Below, piece after piece: positions 1 to 6,389 of a stretch of DNA of 9,172 nt. Position 1 is the first letter of the stretch. Each line of letters starts with the position of its first letter. The translations under genes and the position numbers were made by a program. The stretch comes from Desulfurococcales archaeon (lineage in GTDB: Archaea > Thermoproteota > Thermoprotei_A > Sulfolobales > AG1). A model generated the notes under the pieces. That model was given only the letters and a program-made list of their open reading frames with translations. It searched no databases and was not told where the DNA came from. Location: positions 1 through 9,172 of the forward strand of contig JALXCO010000015.1 in assembly GCA_026990885.1 (NCBI GenBank), in the 5' to 3' direction.

Positions 1-618
1 TCTAGACTTGATACCCTCAATTATTTCGGCTACAAATCTAACGCCATCTCTATACTCATCTACCCTTCTATTTACCGCTGGAGACAGGAACTGAGCGATC
101 AAGTATCCATGGGCGCCATGAAGCTCCACACCGTCGAAGCCTATTCTCTTAGCCCTCACCGCGGCCCTTACGAAATCCTCTTGAACCCTCTTTATATCCT
201 CATAACTCATCTCCCTAACTCTCTGGGTTAACAGGGGCTTTGGTGCCGGGGCTATCGGTGTCTCTCCAGATATAACCTCGCTAAATGTTTTCCTACCTAC
301 ATGCACCAGCTGCACAAATATTCTTGCTCCATAAACTTTCACTCTCTCTATAAGCCTCCTGAACTTGGGTATGTGCTCATCTGTATACAGCCCCAGCTGG
401 TTTATGGATCCCCTGGAATCCCTATTATTTATATAGGTATATTCAGTTATGATAAGTCCCACACCACCCCTAGCCCTCTCAAGGAGGTAAGCTATATAGG
501 CGTCGGTAGGATATCCCGAGGGATGCGCTAGGTTAGAGATCATTGGGGCCATAGCAACCCTATTCTTCAGCCTCACCCTACCGATATATAGCTCCTCTAG
601 AAGCGGGTCTAGATTCAC
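1..618 (-). CDS. NADH:flavin oxidoreductase, Old Yellow Enzyme family (C-terminus beyond left edge)
   Basis: An FMN-dependent ene-reductase or dienoyl-reductase type enzyme, presumably cytosolic, that uses NAD(P)H to reduce activated C=C bonds; the natural substrate cannot be told. The 206 visible residues form the N-terminal half of a TIM barrel. Family motifs in order are an N-terminal APM (FMN site) near residue 20, QLVHVGR (FMN/substrate loop) and LHGAHGYLIAQFLSP, whose two histidines are the usual substrate-binding pair. The start is a GTG at 618, preceded by a good GGAGGT ribosome site; no ATG fits, which is why a search for ATG starts would miss this gene. It follows cytidine deaminase by 21 bases on the same strand, so the two are probably cotranscribed. 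An oddity is that after NRRVDEY the usual GGSxENR segment is absent and the chain reads RDGVRF. The family assignment is firm, the substrate unknown. Confidence 0.9.
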   Translation of the reverse strand, partial: MNLDPLLEELYIGRVRLKNRVAMAPMISNLAHPSGYPTDAYIAYLLERARGGVGLIITEYTYINNRDSRGSINQLGLYTDEHIPKFRRLIERVKVYGARIFVQLVHVGRKTFSEVISGETPIAPAPKPLLTQRVREMSYEDIKRVQEDFVRAAVRAKRIGFDGVELHGAHGYLIAQFLSPAVNRRVDEYRDGVRFVAEIIEGIKSR

Positions 619-639
619 GGTTTGGATACCTCCAAATAC

Positions 640-1071
640 TCACACATTACCGAGGTCCTCCTTGCTGAACGATACAGGAATGAGGTCCCTCAACCTATAT
701 GTTTTTTCTGCCCCCTTCAAAGATCTAAGAACCACTGGTATATCTTTAGATGAAGCAAACTCTACAATAACCTGGAGGCACGCACCGCAGGGTGGAACGG
801 GGTTTTGTGGTTCGGAAACAACTAATACAGCATCGATACTTCTGCATCCATTCGTAACGGCATTGAATATCGCTACCCTTTCCGCACATATAGATAATCC
901 ATATGATGCATTCTCGACGTTTGTACCCCTATATATATCGCCATTGCTACATAGCACTGCTGAGCCAACCCTAAATTTCGAGTATGGGGAATACGAGTTT
1001 TTGATTGCCTCCTCGGCGCTCTCGAGGAGTTTTCTATATAATGATCTATCCAGCATGCCTGAATCATCCAT
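640..1071 (-). CDS. cdd: Cytidine deaminase
   Basis: A zinc-dependent enzyme that deaminates cytidine or deoxycytidine to uridine or deoxyuridine in pyrimidine salvage, normally a homotetramer of short subunits. The 143 residues match the usual length of the tetrameric class. The substrate-binding NxE motif is at N51-E53. The zinc ligand and catalytic glutamate sit in CAE at C62-E64, and the other two zinc ligands in PCGAC at C95 and C98, so the active site is complete. The ATG at 1071 lies about 25 bases below the centre of a strong TATA-like palindrome (1091-1102), and no clear ribosome site precedes it, which suggests a leaderless transcript. A second in-frame ATG five codons later (1056) is possible but has no better context. 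It is the first gene of a likely two-gene operon with the flavin oxidoreductase downstream, and is divergent from tldD. Confidence 0.95.
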   Translation of the reverse strand: MDDSGMLDRSLYRKLLESAEEAIKNSYSPYSKFRVGSAVLCSNGDIYRGTNVENASYGLSICAERVAIFNAVTNGCRSIDAVLVVSEPQNPVPPCGACLQVIVEFASSKDIPVVLRSLKGAEKTYRLRDLIPVSFSKEDLGNV

Positions 1072-1090
1072 AATTCTAGAAATCCTTATT

Positions 1091-1102
1091 TAATATATAT
1101 TA
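1091..1102. promoter_or_regulatory. Palindromic TATA box, probably shared by cdd and tldD
   Basis: TAATATATATTA is a perfect 12-base palindrome in the 68-base gap between divergent genes. Its centre is about 25 bases upstream of the cdd ATG, the distance expected for an archaeal TATA box in front of a leaderless gene. It is about 43 bases upstream of the tldD GTG, which would give a leader of about 17 bases. Because TBP sites are nearly symmetric, one element could drive both directions; that bidirectional use is inferred. Confidence 0.55.
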
Positions 1103-1108
1103 GAAATG

Positions 1109-1128
1109 TAGTTATTATTGAATAACTA
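1109..1128. promoter_or_regulatory. Inverted repeat at the predicted tldD transcription start
   Basis: TAGTTATT at 1109-1116 and AATAACTA at 1121-1128 are perfect 8-base inverted arms around a 4-base spacer. The element lies between the TATA palindrome and the tldD start and covers the predicted start site (about 1122). This is where archaeal repressors commonly bind, so an operator role is plausible, but no regulator is identified. Confidence 0.45.
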
Positions 1129-1139
1129 GAGCCTGAGCG

Positions 1140-2591
1140 GTGGCCTATTTGGAGGATTTACTTCTATATGCTGTAGACTACGCAAGGAGTCTAGGTGCTG
1201 AATACGCCGAAGCCAGATACCACAGGCTGTCCAGCATGTCTATAACCAGCAGAAATGGCATGATCATAGGATCCGGCTCAGAGACCTCAGAGGGGGTGGC
1301 GGTACGCGTAATGTATGACGGCTCACTAGCCTTTGCCTCAACCCACAGCCTGAAGAGAAGCGATGTTGCTAGGGTTGTTGAGAAAGCTGTATCCAACGCT
1401 AAAGCCGGAAGCAGGCTGATGAAGCTGAAGCTCAAGCTTTCAGACGATAGAATGGGCTCCGCAGCCTATGAGGTTAAACCCAAAAAGAGTGTTGACTCCG
1501 TATCTATCGATGATAAAATATCTATGCATAAAGATCTCTTTAAGCAAGCACAGAAATCCATAAGGGATAGCTCGGTATCCCTGCAGTCATTCATATTCAA
1601 CTATAGCGAGGAGCTTGAAGAGAAGATAGTGGTGAACAGCGATGGAGCCTACGTAAGGAGTGCAACCCCGAGGATAGAGGGGTTCATAAATATCATACTC
1701 AGCAACCCCCAGAAAGGCACAATACAGAAGTGGTTCGGTATTGGCGGCTCGGGAGGCTTCGAGGTGATTGATGAATCCAACCTGTTTGATGAGGTTGCAA
1801 ACACTGTTGGTATCCTCGAAAATATACTGCTTAGGGGTGTAGAGCCCCCAAAAGATCCTGTGGATCTTGTTCTCGGATCGGAGGTTGTGGGGTTAATAAT
1901 GCATGAGAGTGTTGGCCACCCCATGGAGGCCGATCGAATACTTGGAAGGGAGGCTGCTCAAGCCGGTGAAAGCTACGTTAAGCCCGATCAGGTTGGCAGG
2001 CTGAAGGTGGGCAACGAGTATGCAACGGTGATTGACGATCCAACCATACCGGGCTCTCTAGGGTTCTACCTATACGATGACGAGGGCGTGCCGGCTAGAC
2101 CCAAGTATCTATACTACAGGGGTGTATTGAACGAGCCACTACATAACCGGTCTACGGCCAGGGTATTTGGTACCAGGAGCAATGCTTCGTCTAGAGCTAA
2201 AGACTTCGAGTCCGAGCCTATTGTTAGAATGAGCAACACCTATCTGGCTCCTGGCGATCGATCCTTCGACGAGCTTATCGAGGATATAGAGTTCGGTATA
2301 TATATTAAAAGCTATATGGAGTGGAATATAGACGACACAAGATGGGCTCAGAGGTATGGGGGGTTGGAGGCCTATCTCATTGAGAGAGGCGAGCTAACTA
2401 AACTGGTGAGAAACCCTGTTATTGAGTTCACGACTGGATGGTTCTTTAAGAATATAGTGGCTACCGACAGCAACCTCAGGTTTTATCCCGGTACATGCGG
2501 TAAAGGTGAGCCTATGCAGGGGATCCCGGTGTGGTTTGGGGGTCCCAACGTTAGGTTGGGTAAAATCAAGCTGGGTGTTGCCCCAAAATGA
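1140..2591 (+). CDS. tldD: TldD metallopeptidase subunit
   Basis: Catalytic subunit of the TldD/TldE zinc metallopeptidase. In Escherichia coli the heterodimer degrades unfolded peptides and trims the leader of microcin B17 and the antitoxin CcdA; the archaeal substrates are not known. The 483-residue chain has the family's usual length. The zinc site is visible: HESVGH at residues 255-260 gives two histidines and the catalytic glutamate, and C453 in GTCGKG is at the place of the third ligand. The C-terminal beta-rich domain ends in the typical glycine-rich GGPNVRLGKI stretch. The start is GTG at 1140 with no obvious ribosome site; no other start nearby suits the position of the promoter. Its stop overlaps the start of tldE by ATGA, implying coupled translation and fixed subunit stoichiometry. 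All key residues are intact, so it should be an active enzyme. Confidence 0.94.
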   Translation: MAYLEDLLLYAVDYARSLGAEYAEARYHRLSSMSITSRNGMIIGSGSETSEGVAVRVMYDGSLAFASTHSLKRSDVARVVEKAVSNAKAGSRLMKLKLKLSDDRMGSAAYEVKPKKSVDSVSIDDKISMHKDLFKQAQKSIRDSSVSLQSFIFNYSEELEEKIVVNSDGAYVRSATPRIEGFINIILSNPQKGTIQKWFGIGGSGGFEVIDESNLFDEVANTVGILENILLRGVEPPKDPVDLVLGSEVVGLIMHESVGHPMEADRILGREAAQAGESYVKPDQVGRLKVGNEYATVIDDPTIPGSLGFYLYDDEGVPARPKYLYYRGVLNEPLHNRSTARVFGTRSNASSRAKDFESEPIVRMSNTYLAPGDRSFDELIEDIEFGIYIKSYMEWNIDDTRWAQRYGGLEAYLIERGELTKLVRNPVIEFTTGWFFKNIVATDSNLRFYPGTCGKGEPMQGIPVWFGGPNVRLGKIKLGVAPK

Positions 2592-3919
2592 TCGAGGATC
2601 TAGGAGGTAGAGTGCTTAACTACGCTAGAAGCCTGGGGTTTGAGGATGTAGCTGTGGAGACTCTTGAAATCAAGCGTACAATGGTTAAGATAGCTAATAG
2701 CCAGCCATCTGTGATACAGCTGTGGGAGGGTATTGATCTAAGTATATATCTAGCTAAAAATAAGAGGATCCTGGTATACAACATCAAAAGCGACAGCGCA
2801 GATAAGGTTTTTGCTGGTGTTAAGAACGCTTTATCCAGCATCAGTAGACTGGAGGAGTCATTTCTCTATGCCCCACTTCCAGAGGTTGATGAGAAGCCTA
2901 AGCCTCTAGATGGTGCTAGCGATCCGGTGATTAGGGAATTGATCAGTGATCCCAGCGATCTCACATACAAGCTAATCAACGAAGCACACGAGAACGGCGC
3001 AGATAGGGTTGCTGGCACACTTGATCTTGAGAGCGTGAAAAGGTGCCTCACGACATCGACAGGCCTAGATATATGCGAGGATACAACAGGGATCATTGCC
3101 TATATGAGGGCGTTCTCAGGCGATAATTCAGGGCACTGGGGCTATGCCTCGAGAATACTTAGTGAAGATGAGATATTGGAGGTCCCGCGAAAGGCTTCCG
3201 AATACGCAACGGTATCGAAAGGGAATACCCGTATTGAGCCTGGAAGATACGATCTAATCCTCTCACCCCTGGTCATCGGGAGCCTATCGAACTACATTGC
3301 CTATGCAGCCAGCGGACTATCCAAGATAATGGGTGTTAGTTTCCTCGCGAGATATAGAATAGATGATGACGTCGCCGGTGAAGGATTCAGCCTATGTGAT
3401 GATCCGTCAAGACCCGACCTCTATGGAAGTAGCGGGTTTGATTCGGAGGGAGTGCCAACAGTTAGAAAATGTATAATAGATTCGGGAAGATTAAAGAGCT
3501 TCCTCCATAACTCTAAAACAGCCGCCTTCCTTAAAGAGAAAACGACAGGTAACGCTGGATGGATAATGCCGCACCCGTTTGCCTTAACGATCGGTAAGGG
3601 GGAGCTGGAGGAGAATGAATTGATAGAGGAGCTTAAAAGGGGACTGATCATAAACAACAACTGGTATACAAGACTCCAGAACAGTGTGGAGGGTGTGTTC
3701 TCCACCGTAACTAGGGACGCTCTTCTAGTTGTTGAGAACGGGGAGATAGTTGGCCAGTCTAAAAGGATGAGGATTGCGGATACATTTCCTAATCTACTTA
3801 AAAATATAGAGTTGCTTTCGAAAAGACTGTATAAGGTTAGCTGGTGGGAGATCAGTACGGCTATAGAGGCTCCATATGTGCTGGTTAGAAATATCAATAT
3901 CACTAGGCCGAGCCTCTAA
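2588..3919 (+). CDS. tldE: TldE/PmbA, non-catalytic partner of TldD
   Basis: Second subunit of the TldD/TldE peptidase. In the studied bacterial complex this subunit has the same fold but no zinc site and helps form the chamber that admits only extended peptides. The 443-residue product aligns in outline with TldD: an N-terminal alpha/beta domain (about 1-180) and a C-terminal beta domain (about 200-443). At the position of the TldD metal motif it has SPLVIGSLSNYIAY with no HExxxH, as expected for TldE. The C-terminal region shows the family pattern GEIVGQSKRMRIADTFPNLL and ends in an alternating hydrophobic strand. The ATG lies inside the tldD stop (ATGA overlap). The gene converges on the ABC ATPase gene with a gap of only 23 bases, leaving little room for a separate terminator for either. 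Confidence 0.92.
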   Translation: MIEDLGGRVLNYARSLGFEDVAVETLEIKRTMVKIANSQPSVIQLWEGIDLSIYLAKNKRILVYNIKSDSADKVFAGVKNALSSISRLEESFLYAPLPEVDEKPKPLDGASDPVIRELISDPSDLTYKLINEAHENGADRVAGTLDLESVKRCLTTSTGLDICEDTTGIIAYMRAFSGDNSGHWGYASRILSEDEILEVPRKASEYATVSKGNTRIEPGRYDLILSPLVIGSLSNYIAYAASGLSKIMGVSFLARYRIDDDVAGEGFSLCDDPSRPDLYGSSGFDSEGVPTVRKCIIDSGRLKSFLHNSKTAAFLKEKTTGNAGWIMPHPFALTIGKGELEENELIEELKRGLIINNNWYTRLQNSVEGVFSTVTRDALLVVENGEIVGQSKRMRIADTFPNLLKNIELLSKRLYKVSWWEISTAIEAPYVLVRNINITRPSL

Positions 3920-3942
3920 CTCTAAGGATAGAGCTATGGGGG

Positions 3943-4587
3943 CTAGAAGCATTCTATTTTTTCCCAATCACCATTCAGATCGATTACCCTGTCTATCCTG
4001 CCTGAATCAAGAACTATTTTTCTATCACAGCACTTAAATCTCTGGGAAACTATCACTAGCCCTATATCGTTCTCCACTATGTATCTAAGGAGATCCTTGA
4101 TACAGCACCTTATATAGTTATTGTCTAGATACTCTAAGGCCTCATCTATAAGAATAAATACAGGGTTGGAAGCTAGAGCCAGCGCTATAGCAACCCTAAT
4201 TCTCCACCCACTGCTCAATTCGCCTATACGTTTCTTCATGTACCCCTTTAACTCTAGGAGATCTATGATCTCGTCTACATTATCTACCTTTTTAACGATC
4301 CTCAATAACGTGTTTGGAGTAAGGTTGTCTGGAATAGATCTCTCGCTCCTTATGAGGGGAAATCTCCTCCTCTCAATTGGTAGGCCGGTAATGTCGGCAT
4401 CGTCTAGAGTTATTCTACCTGTATCGGGGTTCACGACTCCAGACATGATCATGAGGAGGGTTGACTTTCCAGAGCCGTTCGGTCCAGATATGCAGGCTAT
4501 TTCCCCAGTTTTAAAGAAAAGCTCAGGGATGTCTAGCCTAAAATTTGAATATTGTTTAGATATATTTATCAGCTTTAAAACTCGCAT
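3943..4587 (-). CDS. Degenerate ABC transporter-type ATPase
   Basis: A 214-residue single nucleotide-binding domain with no membrane segment and no C-terminal regulatory domain, so shorter than the roughly 350-residue WtpC/ModC proteins. Walker A is intact (GPNGSGKST, 35-43) and Walker B ends in IDE (D148, E149), so ATP binding and a catalytic glutamate are retained. The signature is LSSGW (124-128) instead of LSGGQ. The Q-loop has no glutamine: the only two in the chain are Q12 and Q182. The switch histidine is replaced by Q182 in VIVSQRF, and the whole protein contains no histidine. Six cysteines include two CC pairs (161-162 and 186-187). It is divergent from the WtpA-like gene, 57 bases away, suggesting a shared pathway. 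It may energise a permease encoded elsewhere, or have become a slow or regulatory ATPase. ABC membership is certain, the function is not. Confidence 0.85.
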   Translation of the reverse strand: MRVLKLINISKQYSNFRLDIPELFFKTGEIACISGPNGSGKSTLLMIMSGVVNPDTGRITLDDADITGLPIERRRFPLIRSERSIPDNLTPNTLLRIVKKVDNVDEIIDLLELKGYMKKRIGELSSGWRIRVAIALALASNPVFILIDEALEYLDNNYIRCCIKDLLRYIVENDIGLVIVSQRFKCCDRKIVLDSGRIDRVIDLNGDWEKIECF

Positions 4588-4641
4588 TTATCATCTTGAA
4601 TTAAATTAGTTAATAATGGTGATAAATCTATCGCGATAAAT
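4564..4641. promoter_or_regulatory. Divergent promoter with four ATTTATC/GATAAAT elements
   Basis: ATTTATC occurs at 4564-4570 and 4586-4592, and its reverse complement GATAAAT at 4621-4627 and 4635-4641. The inner pair extends to an 8-base perfect inverted repeat (ATTTATCA at 4586-4593, TGATAAAT at 4620-4627). The two inward-facing pairs flank an AT-rich core (4597-4617) that holds the best TATA candidates for both genes: TTAAATTA near 4601 for the plus gene and ATTATTAA near 4610 for the minus gene. The left outer copy lies within the ATPase coding sequence. The arrangement suggests a two-sided operator controlling both genes; the regulator is unknown. Confidence 0.45.
4629..4638. promoter_or_regulatory. 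TATCGCGATA palindrome just upstream of the binding-protein start
   Basis: A perfect 10-base palindrome whose right end overlaps a GATAAAT element and lies six bases before the GTG at 4645. With one mismatch it extends to a 16-base imperfect palindrome. It occupies the place of a ribosome site, which is absent, and the likely transcript start. It could be an operator half of the larger repeat cluster or a fortuitous result of two GATAAAT-type copies. Confidence 0.35.
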
Positions 4642-4644
4642 ACT

Positions 4645-5667
4645 GTGCCTGTAGCGTATATAGCGATTTTTATCCTCGGCGTCTTCGTGGGGAGTGTTGT
4701 ATCAGTGCCTCTCTATAGCTTAATTGTGGACAGGCCGCTCAGTAACGTGAATATAAATGATCTGTATATAGTAAGGGTTATGGAGGCGTCAACGCTCAGA
4801 CCATTCGTAGATCATCTAGCTGCAAACCTAAAGGATCTCGATATATATATACAGCATGAGGCTAAGGGCTCTCTCCAGATAGTAAGGGAGATTAAAGATC
4901 TAAATAAGAGAGCAGATATACTTGTTCTGGTAGACTCCGAACTTGTTGAGAGGGAGCTCCTAGATCAAGAAATTATAGACTGGTACATAGTGCTGGCCAC
5001 ATCGTCCATCGTGCTAGCGTATAAAGATCCGGAAAACCCAGCGGTAAATAAGATAGTTAATCTCGCCGAGAAAGGGCTATGGAAGGAGGTATTTGATCTG
5101 ATCACTTCAGGGGAAGTTAGGCTGGGTATAGCTAACCCAGACAAAGCTCCGCAGGGGTATAGAACATATATCGTGCTTAAGCTGGCTGGAATCAAATTCT
5201 ATGGCGATGAGAACTACTATATAGATAGGCTGAATGACTCGGGGAGAGTACTGTTTGTTCAGTCTGCTTCAGCGCTTGGGGCACATATAGCTTCAGGCTC
5301 AATAGATGTTGCTCTAACCTATATCCATGATGCGGTAGCCCAGAAGCTAGATTACATAGAGCTTCCCGAGGATCTGGATCTATCCAACCCTAGACTGAAC
5401 AAGCTGTACTCGAAAGCCTCATATAGGCTCCCTGATGGCGACACTGTATACGGTAGAGCGATCGAGGTAGTTTTAGCTGTTCCAAGAAACACCTATAGAA
5501 ACGGCGTGGTGTATACAGTGCTATATTACATGCTCTCCACGGAATTCCGTAGCTTCCTCGAAAGCTATGGGTTAAACATACTCGATAAGCCTGTGCTTAG
5601 AGGGGACCCCACGGAACTCCCGAAAATAATTAGGGGGCTTGTATCTATTCAGCCAGCCACCGCCTAG
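4645..5667 (+). CDS. wtpA: WtpA/ModA-like extracellular oxyanion-binding protein
   Basis: A periplasmic-binding-protein-fold protein anchored outside the cell membrane; relatives (WtpA of Pyrococcus, ModA of Archaeoglobus) capture tungstate or molybdate for an ABC importer. Residues 3-28 form one hydrophobic segment (signal or anchor, no lipobox cysteine). Family landmarks follow: EASTL (47-51) at the place of AGSL, KGSLQIVREI (74-83), KRADILVLVD, NPDKAPQGYR (164-173; usual NPxxDPxGYR), a hinge helix with DAVAQKLDYIELPEDLDLSNP (229-249), and a C-terminal LPKIIRGL. The aspartate and glutamate that give octahedral metal coordination appear replaced (A168 and T225) in my by-eye alignment. The start is GTG at 4645 with no ribosome site. 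No permease gene follows; the next gene is convergent. The family call is fairly sure, the ligand uncertain: it could be a different oxyanion. Confidence 0.75.
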   Translation: MPVAYIAIFILGVFVGSVVSVPLYSLIVDRPLSNVNINDLYIVRVMEASTLRPFVDHLAANLKDLDIYIQHEAKGSLQIVREIKDLNKRADILVLVDSELVERELLDQEIIDWYIVLATSSIVLAYKDPENPAVNKIVNLAEKGLWKEVFDLITSGEVRLGIANPDKAPQGYRTYIVLKLAGIKFYGDENYYIDRLNDSGRVLFVQSASALGAHIASGSIDVALTYIHDAVAQKLDYIELPEDLDLSNPRLNKLYSKASYRLPDGDTVYGRAIEVVLAVPRNTYRNGVVYTVLYYMLSTEFRSFLESYGLNILDKPVLRGDPTELPKIIRGLVSIQPATA

Positions 5668-5720
5668 TCATTTACCGATCCCTACTAAAACTCCCTCATC
5701 ATTCAATTTATCTTATTAGG

Positions 5721-5752
5721 ATTAAACAATAAAAATATGTTAAATAAAGATT
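5721..5752 (-). terminator. T-rich terminator of the csl4 operon
   Basis: Read on the minus strand, this stretch just downstream of the DUF2067-like gene holds successive T runs (TCTTTATTTAA, ATATTTTTATTG, TTTAATCC). Archaeal RNA polymerase stops at such runs without a hairpin. The plus strand here is A-rich, so it would not serve the convergent binding-protein gene, whose only T-rich candidate is the weak run at about 5706-5717. Confidence 0.4.
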
Positions 5753-5766
5753 ACTTCTTCCAGAAT

Positions 5767-6378
5767 CTATAGATCATCTAGCTCATCTATCATCTTCAGT
5801 ACTTTATCTAGGCTATCATTAATAACTATTCTGCCGTCAACCACAGAAACTATATTCTTATCGGTAAGCACCTCTATAGCTCTGCTGGAATCTATATTTT
5901 TTGTTGAGCACATATATATGATAGCTTTTTTCGCTGATGAAGCTATATTTCTGAAGCTTAATTCCGATAGGCATTCAGCTATCTTCTCGACTGCATCTAA
6001 AATAGTCTCCATGTCAGCTGTAGTTACTAGATTGTTATCCTCGATCACTGATTCATAACCTATATTATTGAGCACTCTAGAAAGAAGATCTGGAATGACA
6101 GGCTTCCTAGAAACCTTCTGAATATATTTTATGCTGAATCTTTTCCTGCTAGGGCTGTTGTACCCGCTGCTGGATCTTGATCCCGAAAACTCGCTTAAGA
6201 TATCTCTTATCCCCGAACCAATGTTTGAAGAGCCGAACTTGGAGTCGTCTACCACTATCCTGATTGAGCCACCCGAGATATTTATGTGTAGGATGGAGTC
6301 CCCGAACTCCTCAAGAAGCCTTTCAACCAGCGCTTCACAGTAGTTCCCGCATCTATAGACTAGAGTCTTCTTAATCAC
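5767..6378 (-). CDS. Conserved archaeal hypothetical, DUF2067-like, cotranscribed with csl4
   Basis: Function unknown. I start it at a GTG (6378), 11 bases after the csl4 stop and next to a GGTGGT ribosome-site-like run, giving 203 residues that begin VIKKTLVYRC. A longer reading from an ATG at 6453 would overlap csl4 by 64 bases and prepend a tryptophan-rich stretch that is merely csl4 read in another frame. Two parts are seen: an N-terminal alpha/beta region (about 1-70) starting with a strand ending in RC and followed by GNYCEALVERLLEEF, then a serine-rich, basic linker (SGSRSSSGYNSPSRKR), then a mostly helical region with short strands. The RC start, length and layout recall the archaeal DUF2067 family as I remember it. 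Position behind csl4 suggests an RNA-linked role, which is inference only. No catalytic motif is evident. Confidence 0.72.
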   Translation of the reverse strand: MIKKTLVYRCGNYCEALVERLLEEFGDSILHINISGGSIRIVVDDSKFGSSNIGSGIRDILSEFSGSRSSSGYNSPSRKRFSIKYIQKVSRKPVIPDLLSRVLNNIGYESVIEDNNLVTTADMETILDAVEKIAECLSELSFRNIASSAKKAIIYMCSTKNIDSSRAIEVLTDKNIVSVVDGRIVINDSLDKVLKMIDELDDL

Positions 6379-6389
6379 CCACCACCATT

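Noticed and set aside
662..1093. Long plus-strand open frame opposite cytidine deaminase
   Set aside because: It mirrors the cdd gene, whose active-site motifs are complete on the minus strand; the plus-strand product has no family pattern. The plus frame at 301-531 opposite the flavin oxidoreductase is rejected on the same ground.
3421..3903. 160-codon minus-strand frame opposite tldE
   Set aside because: It is an antisense shadow of a well-supported TldE C-terminal domain, serine- and leucine-rich in the way such shadows are, with no promoter or ribosome site.
4121..4609. 162-codon plus-strand frame opposite the ABC ATPase
   Set aside because: The minus strand carries Walker A, signature and Walker B in order; the plus frame is low-complexity and runs through the intergenic repeats.
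5668..5766. Missing permease gene downstream of the WtpA-like gene
   Set aside because: The 99-base gap has no coding potential in any frame and the next gene is convergent, so no permease is encoded in this window.
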